Of a stretch of DNA of 43,432 bases, positions 22,071 through 32,288 are shown piece by piece. Position numbers and translations under genes: made by a program. The stretch is from the NCBI GenBank assembly GCA_000226015.1, contig JH152744.1, positions 70,172 through 113,603 of the forward strand, written 5' to 3'. The notes under the pieces are model-generated. The model saw only the letters and a list, made by a program, of their open reading frames with translations, was not told where the DNA came from and did no database searches. Source of the DNA: Mnemiopsis leidyi. Lineage: Eukaryota; Ctenophora; Tentaculata; Lobata; Bolinopsidae. Each line of letters starts with the position of its first letter. The stretch's first letter is position 1.

Positions 22071-25000
22071 TCACATAGCGTTTTACTGCTTCTGGTCTGG
22101 TTGTATAACTATTCAATATTCATGAAGGGCAGTTTTGTAACTAATCTTCTAAAACAGTATTCAAATCGCATAATTCTGGAAATCCAATTCAAAACCACAC
22201 AGCAGTTCGTAGACCATAAAATAAGAAAGAGGTTCATGTGTATGTTTGCCTTCGCTTATTGATGATCGCAACACCATTTCCCTATGCATGAGCTCCTGTT
22301 GTAAATTAATTCGTGCAGAATTGTTCCAAAAGGCATGTCTCTAGAAAGGTAGGGTAAATTCTTTATGTAGTGCGGGTCCATTGTGTTTCACATGGTGCCT
22401 TACGTCATAATTTTTGGACAATGTGCATCTAGTAAAACTTGCGAAATTTCTTCTTTAGTCTTAAAGAAAGTTGCTTCCTTGCTGAGGAAACCAGGCAACC
22501 TCAAACAATTATTCCCTAATTCTGAACTTCTTTTCTTTCTTGGAAAATCTGAAACAGCAGTGAACGTTTCATTTCTTAGGGACTTTCTTTGAGGAACCTG
22601 AAACAGCAGTGAACGTTTCATTTCTTGAGACTTTCTTTTGAGTGTCTTGAGGCACTGTTTCTTACCACTCCAATTAAGGTAGTTGGCAAACTTATTCTAC
22701 TAATACTCAAAGCTTATTTTTGCCGCGATATTTTCTTATTACAACGTGATACCATACTCTCTGACTGATTCTTCGGTTGAATTACCAGACCTGATGAATT
22801 TAATTGAGATCTAGTGACATGTCACTAGTCGTCGTCACATGTTACTATAGTCGTCACACCTCACATGTTACTATAGTCGTCACACCTCCCACTTCACAAT
22901 ACAAACTACCTAAACTACCTGACCTACTATCTCGCCAGTGAATGTGTACAATATACTGTGCACCGACTTACTAAGCACATAAATCGTAGTTTCTACTGTT
23001 AACGATCGTTCAATGTGTTGTACGTAGCGGCTCTCTTACAGTTCGCTTACTGCTGTCATTTTCTTTATTAAGTGTTGAGTTTTAAAGTGCTACAAATTAA
23101 TAACATTTAATGAGGCTCTAGAGTTAAAGTTTCGTTAATCTTGTGTCGTTCCCTTCTGTGTTCAAACCAATCGTATTGAGTTTATTTTACTTAGTGTTCT
23201 TAAGCCTCTTGGGAATTATCTTCTTTACATTTTAATTTTGTTGCAATTGCCTTATACTACACAATAGTCTATTCCGGGTGGTTCTTATATGACTTGATTA
23301 CATTAATAACCTAAGAAAACTGGCAGTATAATTTTGATGTAGTCGGACACTTAACACCCAAAAGAAAAGTTTGCATAAATATCTTGGGCTAAATGTGGAA
23401 TCTGTAATCCGGCTTTTTTATTCCATCAAAAACTTGGATTTGAACAAGTTCCCAGCTTAAGTATTTCATCATCGAGAACATAATAACAAAAAATCAAAAT
23501 GCTTGTGAAACTAATTGTAATAATGCGAAGCGAGATAAGTATCTGAATCGATGGAGCAAGTACTCAATCAGAGATTAAATCATGTGATAGATCACGTGGG
23601 AGGCTTTCTAGTCTATTCTACAATAAAACTATCATCTCTAGAAATTGTCATCGTTCCAATAATTGCTGGCAATATAAAAGATACATTTAAAGAGAATGTC
23701 ATGTCTAAGTCACGTGATGAGAAGCTGATGTGATTGTATTGTCCGCTTCATAGACAAAGATATTAATTGTATTGCTCGACGAGGAGGAGTGAGCATGCAG
23801 TATCTATCTGCAATCCCGACACACCCTAACGTGGTTAATACTTCGATCCAGAGTTTTGCATTCCTATCATTTGTGTATACTTATTATATTGGTATACTTA
23901 TTATATTGGTAGCGTCAGTGTTTTGTAAATTATAAGCATGAGTGTTGTTCTATATTCTGTAAAACCAAATACACGCCTCCTATCTTTCATCACGTCGATT
24001 ATAGTAATGCTTGAATTAACATTCCTCTCGCTATCATGACTGCTTTACTTCTCCTTGTACTCTACACCCAGCTGTTTAACATTTCTGGCATTCAGCCAAA
24101 TAGCACGTGGTTTAGAAATGGCCCTGTCGGCGGGAAATTAAATATGTGAGCTGAGTGGTCCTACTACTTCTTTAGCAGTGCCCCCAACTTCCGTTTTCAT
24201 TGGGGTTCTTTCTGTGTTCTATTGTTGAGGTAGATTTGTACACATATTTCTGTACCCGTGCGGCTTGTTGTCAGGGTTAATGTCCTGTAATTCAGTTGGC
24301 CATGTTTAGCGGTTACGCGCCCTGACATGTTACGCGCTCTGACATGTCAAGTCAAGTTGTAGTTATTAGTTGACAAGTTTCTTCAATAGGATATAAAACA
24401 TACTCCACTCTTGTTACTTAATACCTTGTCTTGCAACATTGCTGATTAATCGTGTTAGGAGGATATTTTGTATACATGCGTTGTATGCTGTGTTGTTAAG
24501 TGAAACCTTTCAGTTTTCACATAGGCCATTTCAATCAATTGCAGCTGTTATTCTCAAATCTCCATGTATATCTCGTTAAGAGTTAAATACGGATTTTCTT
24601 GGGATTAATTTTCTAATCGCCCGATAGGAAATGTGTTTAATATCGCATATATCTTATATCACTTAGCACTTAGCAACAATAGCGCACATCAAACGCGGCC
24701 CTGTGTTCTTACTACCGAACACGTTACCACTTGTTTGTAACGCTCGTTACCATGACAACACACCATCATTACTTCATTGTTTACATTCCAATCTGATGAC
24801 GTAGGTATCTGGCTCGGACTGACGGACTACTTGTGAATGTTTTAATTAATTTCTCCCCACCATTGCCAAATCGACCTTGATGCTTTGTCGCTTGTCTTTT
24901 CCCGCTGATCGGCACATTCTCTTCTGCCATGTTAACACAGCCTGTCATGCATTTCCTGACATTTACCTGCCAGCTATCTAACTTTCATACTGTGTTTCCA

Positions 25001-25824
25001 GTCGCCCGTTCTTTTGTCTTAGCTTTGCACTTCTTTTAGCTTTTAAGATACCTGATTTGTGCTTGTTATTTGGCTAGAACAGATTAATTAGATCAAATTT
25101 CTAACTTCTATAACTTTTTTTCACAAAACTTATTTTTCTTTAACCCTCAAATTAATGTTTATGTATTGTACTCTGTGCCTCGCTATACATTTACTATTGT
25201 TGACAAACAATACTCTACACATATTGTAGTGCTACAGGCCAGGTGTACAGATAATCAAGTATTAACAAGGCGCCTATAACACACAGAGAGGTAACAGGGA
25301 GGGAAAACTATGTGAGTTTCTAGCGACTACCATAACCAATTTGTACGTGTTTCTGTACTGTGTCTGTGAGTGTGTTTCTGTACTGTGTCTGTGAGTGTGT
25401 CTACTGGCCTACTGCTCTTTTGCTCCTGTTGAGCAGTTAAGTACGTGACTTTTCTTGTTGTAACTCTCTCCCAAATGTTTGTGGAGAGATTACCAAATTG
25501 TCTTTAAACACAGATAGCGGCGTAGGGACTAGGGAATATGGAATATTTCACATAGGTCATAGGTTACCTGATAAGTGATAACTGCAAGTAAGTTTGATTC
25601 CAATAAATTCTGCCTCTAAATTAATTTGTTACAAAATTACAGTTTTGCCGTAGCTGATTTTACCGCCACATTACTGCACCTGTATACGCATATTTGTATA
25701 GAATTTGTGACTTTACATGTACACTTTACATGTACACTTAACACGTAGTTCAAAGTAAGTTTACTTGTACTGTACAACTACACTGTACCTTGCGTCTCGT
25801 AAATCTCCGCCCATACAGTATCGC
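22071..25824. other. Long intergenic stretch without a recognisable gene
   Basis: AT-rich, with only small duplications: about 49 bp at 22549-22644, a catgttactatagtcgtcac pair near 22840-22885, cttattatattggta near 23880-23910, and a tgttacgcg-ctgacatg pair near 24310-24350. Two CACGTG E-boxes sit at about 23597 and 23712. Open frames (for example 22383-22592 and 23551-23733) show no family features. Confidence 0.45.
22549..22644. repeat. Two-copy tandem duplication, 49-bp offset
   Basis: The string ctgaaacagcagtgaacg followed by tttcatttctt and gactttctt occurs at 22549 and again at 22598 with only a few changes. Confidence 0.85.
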
Positions 25825-25957
25825 TTCTACACGGTTTATAGTTTTACCGATATTAAATTCTACACGGTTTATAGTTTTACCGATATTGAATTCTACATGG
25901 TTTATAGTTTTACCGATATTGAATTGTACATGGTTTATAGTTTTACCGATATTATGC
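25825..25957. repeat. 33-bp minisatellite, four copies
   Basis: The unit ttctacacggtttatagttt plus taccgatattaaa starts at about 25825, 25858, 25891 and 25924. The resulting 11-residue repeat frame (YSFTDI) is a by-product of the period. Confidence 0.88.
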
Positions 25958-27828
25958 TGATTATACCTGGTACTGCTCTGCCAACACGTCTAATGCAATT
26001 TAAAGCTGTAATTGAAATCTTTTGGCCGTATCTTTTCACACTGGCTTGAGCTGGAATCCTATTTTTAGATTTCCGCATACAGTTTTAGCTCTTTAATCTA
26101 TACCTGAATTTTCTTATTAATATTTTATCACGCCTTATCCTGCTCATTGTATTGAAATTGTTAGGCTGTCTGGTTAATATGTTGCGTTAACACGTACGGT
26201 TATTTTCATGTAACACTTAGATACAGCTATTTTGAGAGCTATAGTATTGGGTCGCTTTTCATGTGCAGTTTTACGTTGCTTACATCCACGATATATGGTA
26301 ACTGTGAATAGTTATCTATCAATTAATTAATGGCTCGACTTCTAGACATTAAAACGACTATGTCAAGATACCACATTCAAATTACAAGGATTCAGATCTA
26401 CTAATTTTTACTTTTTAAATCTTCCATAGCCACTGAAAGTGTTGAGTTGTGTTTTCACAATTACGTACACGTGCTTGTATGTCTTTTAGGATATTTAACT
26501 TTAACAGTTACTAACTTAATGATATACACTGTATTCACAAGTACACTGTAGTCACACAAGTTTCAGTCACATACATTACAGTCACATACACTATAGGTCA
26601 TATATACATTACGGTAGACTGTAAAACAGACAAACACACCTACGTCCTACACAACTAGAATCTCTGCTATGACCTCACTTCCGTTCTCACTACAAGGCGT
26701 AGGATATAATGTATTATTACTACATAATAAATCGTCTAGATATAACCAGATAGATAATATCTAACAATATCTCCTAGCCTGTTACTATGGTTACCCCTGT
26801 AGAGTTGCACATTCTCCGGACTGGGGTGTGATCAAGAGGCCCTAGTACTGTAAATAGTAGTTCACAGCACGCTACTGGCTACCCAGCTACATGTAACGTG
26901 TAACTCGAACTGCTACATGTAACGTGTAACTGCAGACTCTACTTGATGGATTTGTTCTTTATCATGTCATTATCGGCCCTGTTTTTCTTGCTCAGACTTT
27001 CTGCTTGATAGTTGTCTACTTTTTTTGTTGCATTTTTATGCTGATAAATTTCGTATTTTCGTATGCTGTGTTTTTGCTCATTTCGTATTTTGTTATCATT
27101 CCAGTTGCTTTGGAGTCGCTTCCAAACTTTGCTAAAAAGACTGGACGAAAAATGCAATTCATTATGATCCAATGTTTATAAAAGTTTCGCTCTGTTACCA
27201 TACCCCTGTCTGCCCCCACCTGCCCATCTAATGAGATATGATCTACATCTTACATGAGCAAACTCCGCTATAATTGGGTTATGCACAACCAAGACCTGCG
27301 ATTTAAGATGTAGTGACATGAAGTGACTGTACCAAAACTTGGAGACATCTCGCTGTAGCAAATCAGAAGTAACCGTTCCATTTTAGATTAACTTGAGAAA
27401 ATAAAGAAATCTCGCTGCGTTTAATCTGGCACACTAATTAAATAGAAAGCAGGCTAGCTTGCAGTGCGCTCCGTGTTGATTATACCTTGTATAGCTGTAC
27501 AGGGCTACTAATGTGCATCCCTCCCCCCACTACTGTCTGATAATGATGTGGACACTCCCTTTTCCATTAATGTCAATTTTGTCGTCGTGAGAACTTAGAA
27601 ATCCTGAACTGGTTGTGGAGTTTGTGGGTGTGGCATTCTGTTTTAGGTAACAGGTTTCTTCGTTTTGGTGACGACAGCAAGATTTGATATTGCATGATGT
27701 CATCAATCTCAGCTTGAGGTTAAATTGCTTTTTGCAAACCATTTTCTTTCGTTCAAAGTACAAAATCTTGATTTTGTAGATATTTCTCAACAGTCCATCA
27801 TATTGTAACTTCGTTTTATTTTGTACAG
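25958..27828. other. Intergenic DNA
   Basis: No recognisable gene. There is a gctacatgtaacgtgtaact duplication near 26885-26930. A minus-strand Lys/Asn-rich open frame (26939-27172) and another at 27176-27361 have no family features and are probably chance or old transposon sequence. Confidence 0.4.
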
Positions 27829-27879
27829 TACACAGACACACAGACGCACAGACACGCACACAAACACACACACAAACAC

Positions 27880-27966
<87 letters not shown>

Positions 27967-28041
27967 CACACACACACACACACACACACTTACACACACA
28001 CACACACGACACACACACACACACGACACACACACAACACA

Positions 28042-28091
<50 letters not shown>

Positions 28092-28169
28092 CACACACAC
28101 ACNNNNNNNNNNCACACACACACACACACACACACACACAACACACACACACTCACACAATACACACAG
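27829..28169. repeat. (AC)n microsatellite with an assembly gap
   Basis: Long AC repeats with occasional CGAC and AAAC interruptions, broken by a 10-base N gap at 28103-28112, so the true length is not known. Open frames across it (His/Thr or Cys/Val repeats) are artefacts. Confidence 0.95.
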
Positions 28170-28283
28170 ACTCCACTGATCCAGGTAGAAAGATGATCTT
28201 GTCTGATATCCCACACCTGTTACAGTCCTCTATCAGATCCTCAGTCACCGAACTACAGTTCCTATAGTCACTGTTCATGTCCT

Positions 28284-28351
28284 CACGTGACTGTCTCCTA
28301 GTAACTGCTGTCATGTGAACACGTGTCACGTGATCAGCCACGTGTCACGTG
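28284..28351. promoter_or_regulatory. Cluster of five CACGTG E-boxes
   Basis: CACGTG palindromes start at 28284, 28320, 28327, 28339 and 28346. The last four form two copies of CACGTGTCACGTGA whose starts are 19 bp apart. Several carry GTCACGTGA flanks like those preferred by MITF/TFE and USF bHLH-zip proteins. Five sites in 68 bp is far above the chance rate of about one per 4 kb. The cluster lies about 2.8 kb upstream of the first possible DENND4 exon and 0.8 kb before an orphan exon candidate, so it could be an enhancer or promoter element. A local duplication made at least one pair. Confidence 0.45.
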
Positions 28352-28855
28352 AAGTGTAGTTATTGTTCCACACTCCTAACCAGAACTCTGTGTGTGTACT
28401 GCACTCACTTTTACTCCTGCACTGAAAACTAATCCGAGGTTAATCCTCACATTCCTCTCATGCCGAGTGTGCTAGAGAGTAGTGGGGACAGGCCTGGTTT
28501 ATTTGCTATCAAGTAGGTAATTATGTAATTTGTTACATACGTTAGTCATTTAATTTGTGGTTTTGATGATCACTTTTTCGTCGTCCACGAAACTAGGTAT
28601 AAGGTCTACAACGGTTTCTTAGAAATGCCAATGTTTTTCTCAGTAACCTTGCGTTTTGTAGTATAGGAGATTCTTTTATAATCTAACATGTAAACTCGAA
28701 GTGTTAATTTTTGAAGTTTACACGCAAGACTGACAGTCTAATTGAATGATGCTCAATTTGACTGACAAAGACATTATTAACTGTGAACACCTTTTTTGAC
28801 TTTAATGTTATTTCTCTTGTACGCGAAAGTTGTTTATACTCAGTTTTATTTGTGG
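28352..28855. other. Short spacer without recognisable features
   Basis: AT-rich sequence between the E-box cluster and the next minisatellite. No coding region or conserved element was seen. Confidence 0.4.
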
Positions 28856-29026
28856 GTATTGAGTAAGATTACTTCTGTTCTTGTACATAGCTTGTAGGTA
28901 TTGAGTAAGACTACTTCTGTTCTTGTACTAGCTAGTAGTTATTGAGTAAGACTACTTCTGTTCTTGTACTAGCTAGTAGTTATTGAGTAGGACTACTTCT
29001 GTTTTTGTACATAGCTTGTAGGTATA
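28856..29026. repeat. 41-42-bp minisatellite, four copies
   Basis: The string attgagtaagactacttctg plus ttcttgtac recurs at about 28858, 28900, 28941 and 28982, with tag/gctagtagtt variants between the units. Confidence 0.88.
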
Positions 29027-29119
29027 ACAGTAGTTGTGATTAGTTGCTTTTAGTTTAACTCCTATTACATAGAGTATAATAGTATCCACCAAACCCCACC
29101 TTAAACAACCGTTGTGTAG

Positions 29120-29289
29120 CACGTGCAAGAAAAGTGCAGGATGTAGCGCGCGCCTCACAAAGCGCACGTGGACGACAATGTGGTGTAATGAGATCTCACT
29201 CCCATGACTCTCTGGTAGGACACCGCCGTAGACGATCTAGCACTGTCAGCTTCAAGTCTATTAACAAGATACCTGGCGATGGGAAACCA
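29120..29289 (+). other. Possible coding exon, unassigned
   Basis: Between a weak acceptor (gttgtgtag, AG at 29118-29119) and a candidate donor (ccag/gtacaa at 29290) the frame is open. It reads like protein: basic and serine-rich with MRSHSHDSLVGHRRRRSST, then VSFKSINKIPGDGKPG. The RRRRSST string is a potential PKA-type phosphorylation site. The GC content is higher than in neighbouring DNA and it is not repetitive. I do not recognise a family and cannot join it in phase to anything with confidence. It might be an alternative upstream exon of DENND4 or part of a separate small gene. Confidence 0.3.
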
Positions 29290-30298
29290 GGTACAAAACC
29301 GGGTGTGATGTGTTGTGTGAAATGTATAGTGGGGATTTACACGTATATATTGTTTGTGTAGTGCATACATTTGTATACATTTGTATACATTAGTGTACAG
29401 TTCACACGAAGTTGTACAATTAGAAGTATTACAATAATAAAATTTAACGATTTTGTGCTCGCATTTTTTAAGTTTTATGTGAGGGCTTTTAGCGGGTTTC
29501 TGGCTCACAGCCCGGTATCATATGTGATATCATTTTCATAAGGTCTATGTTATGTGGATTGTTACTATGCGTAGCTAGTAGGTTCCAAAGTAACTAGTAA
29601 GTGGTAAAACACGTACACACACAAACTGTATTTCCTAAGTTTGATACTATTGTACACACAGCTCCGCTGAAAAAAGTTAACGTAAGATTTAAAACATGCG
29701 GCGACGGAACGGCAGGTGAACAATATCCCAGTTTGTACTTTAAAACACAGCGTGTATCTTCTCACTAACTTACTACACATAAACTTACAGCAGCAGTAAG
29801 TACTCACTGAGTAAGTAAGGACTAAGTACTGACTTGATGAGTAGGTACTGACAGTATGAGTCTGGAGTTGGGTTTCTTAGCGTACTTGGTCGCTAAGTGA
29901 TTAGTCTCTTGTTGTAGTGCAGTGCCGCTCTACAAAATATCCACTAATCCATTCCTTCAACAGTTTTGTTAGTTCTTTCTCTGCTTTAACAGTTTGTCTC
30001 TTGGTCTGGGTTTGAGTTTGTTGTGAGAGAAGCCTTGTTTTTGTGTTTGTTTGTGATGTAACTACCTGTAGAATGAAGATACAAATCTTACTACATTATA
30101 TATCTGACCGTACGTAGATACTATCTATCGTTTTTAAAGAGCATTTCCATTGAATAGATAAAATATTAATATTGATATCAACAACATTCAAATAATCTTT
30201 GAATTTAAACTCAACTCACAAGCCAATTATTATTAATACATTACCACTGCCTGCTTGTTAATCTTGTGTTATACAGTTGAGTCTAAAGTAGACTGCCT
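29290..30298. other. Intergenic DNA
   Basis: AT-rich, with small repeats such as atacatttgtatacatt near 29366-29390 and several actaagtactgact-type strings near 29810-29860. No supported gene. Confidence 0.4.
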
Positions 30299-30613
30299 GC
30301 CTGAGCCTTGACTACATATTTACACTTCTAAACATGATTATAATGTATTATGTAGTACGTAGCCTGAGCCTTGACTACATATTTACACTTCTAAACATGA
30401 TTATAATGTATTATGTAGTACGTAGCCTGAGCCTTGACTACATATTTACACTTCTAAACATGACTATAATGTATTATGTAGTACGTAGCCTGAGCCTTGA
30501 CTACATATTTACACTTCTAAACATGATTATAATGTATTATGTAGTACGTAGCCTGAGCCTTGACTACACATTTACACTTCTAAACATGACTATAATGTAT
30601 TATGTAGTTACAT
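30299..30613. repeat. 63-bp minisatellite, five copies
   Basis: A 63-bp unit containing gcctgagccttgactacata and taatgtattatgtagtacgt repeats five times with one or two changes per copy. The first copies start at about 30299, 30362 and 30425. The 21-residue repeat frame it creates is a by-product. Confidence 0.93.
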
Positions 30614-31133
30614 AACGAGTAAGTGTGAAGTAAGTACGTGTATAAAGATTCTCCTTGTAGGCCTTATCTTCTCCTGACTTATTTCCAATCACCTTCTCCT
30701 ATCTCCCAGAAAATTAGATTAACTCCGGTCCGGATCACTTTATAGATAACGCTCCCTCTCATTAACCTAGTCTACTGATTGAAGTACAGTGTTTAAAGTA
30801 AACAGCAGATAAATTATATAGTTTACAACTTTGTAGTTTGTAGCATTAGAACTACATTTCCTACCCACTTCTCGTTCAATATACACAACAATGATAAAGT
30901 TAAGTCATGTAAAACTAAAGTTATTGGTTATTCTGTTATCAAATTAGGCTCAGGCTCCTAGGATTTACATGAATAAATTCCAGATAAAATACAGGTAAGT
31001 ATCATATTGCCAGTGCTTACCGACGACATGATATAATTTCATAATGATAGGGATTAGGAGGCCCCATTTCTCGAGCCATCATTCCCCTGTAAGATAGGGT
31101 ATTCCACGTTGCTACCTGTACCCATCTTCCACA
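30614..31133. other. Spacer upstream of the first possible DENND4 exon
   Basis: AT-rich. No coding or repeat array was seen. It could hold a promoter or the end of a 5' intron. Confidence 0.35.
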
Positions 31134-31234
31134 GCGTTAGTTCTCGTCTTTTTTCGTAATGACCTCCTGCTTGCTGTACGATGGTGTCATTTTGGAGGAA
31201 TTTTCCGACTATTGGAATTATATTGATCTTTCAG
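31134..31234 (+). other. Possible 5' exon of DENND4 with an upstream ATG
   Basis: An acceptor (ccatcttccacag to 31133) and a perfect donor (cag/gtaagt at 31235) bound 101 bases. An in-frame TAG at 31138 is followed by an ATG at 31159. The 25 codons after it (MTSCLLYDGVILEEF onward) end in phase 1. Splicing to 32287 keeps the frame of the DENND4 exon, adding 26 residues before its conserved Met. The extension has no similarity that I recognise. The match of phase could be chance (one in three), so the start at 32289 is preferred. Confidence 0.4.
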
Positions 31235-31747
31235 GTAAGTTCATCTCTATGTGTTATCACATCGTAAATCGTTATGATTATATTTACCGTACTGTCTATT
31301 GTATGGCGAGAGACCAAGGTATACAAATGCCGTGTAAAGTAAGATTATCGTAGTTTTGTACATATTTGACTGGTTCTGACGTGGCGTAAGTGTAGAATTT
31401 CTCAGTTCTGATGACCGTGTAATAAGGCTACATACTAGAGCAGAAGTGTGTACAGTTTCAAATTACATCTTATAATCTAGTAATCTCGTAATTCACGTCC
31501 ATAGTAACTTGTGAGTAAAGAAGTACAATGTACAGTATATATATATCTCTCAGAAGAGCTAACACAAGTAATATTATAGTGAGTAAGGGTGTCTGTAAGC
31601 AAATCATATCATACTTATATTAAACCAGTTGTCTAACACTCTGTTAGTCCTTTTGATATCACACCTTCCTCCTATCTCCTATAAAATATTTGAAACTCAA
31701 TGTCCCATGCTAATTTACTGTCTCAAACTTTTGCCATGAAAACACTA

Positions 31748-32285
31748 CGTGTTGCCTCAAATTGTTTCTATGAAAACAAAACTTGTCTCAAACTGTAACT
31801 GTGGAAACATATCATGTCTCAAATTGTTACTATGGAAACATATCATATCTCAAATTGTTTCTATGGAAACATATCATGTCTCGAAAACTGTCTCAAAGTT
31901 TTACTATGGAAACATATCATGTACTCGAAAATGTCTCAAACTGTTACTATGGAAACATATCATACTCGAATTGTTACTATGGAAACATATCATGTCTCGA
32001 AAACGGTTTTAAATTGTTACTATGGAAACATATCATGTCACAAATTGTTACTATGGAAACATATCATACTCGAATTGTTACCATGGAAACATATCATGTC
32101 TCAAATTGTTACTATGGAAACATATCATGTTTCGAAAATGTCTCGAATTGTTACTATGGAAACATATCATGTCTCAAATTGTTACTATGGAAACATATCA
32201 TGTCTCGAATTGTTACTATGGAAACATATCATGTCTCAGATTGTTACTATGGAAACATATCATGTCTCAAACTGTTTCTATTTCA
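31748..32285. repeat. 31-bp minisatellite abutting the first DENND4 exon
   Basis: About 14 clear copies plus degenerate ends of ttactatggaaacatatcat plus gtctcaaattg, with some units enlarged by cgaaaac. The last unit, tgtctcaaactgtttctat, runs straight into ttcag, which is the splice acceptor of the exon at 32287. The unit has no stop codon in any frame on the plus strand and its length is not a multiple of three. Confidence 0.93.
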
Positions 32286-32288
32286 GGT

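Noticed and set aside
26939-27361. Minus-strand Lys/Asn-rich frames as a transposase
   Set aside because: No catalytic motif, helix-turn-helix or inverted ends were found. The composition fits AT-rich chance frames.
27530-28267. Long open frames with Cys/Val or His/Thr repeats
   Set aside because: They arise from translating the (AC)n microsatellite and cross an N gap.
31748-32285. Regular 31-bp repeats that might suggest a CRISPR array
   Set aside because: The units follow each other without unique spacers, the genome is plainly animal, and no Cas-like genes are near. It is a minisatellite.
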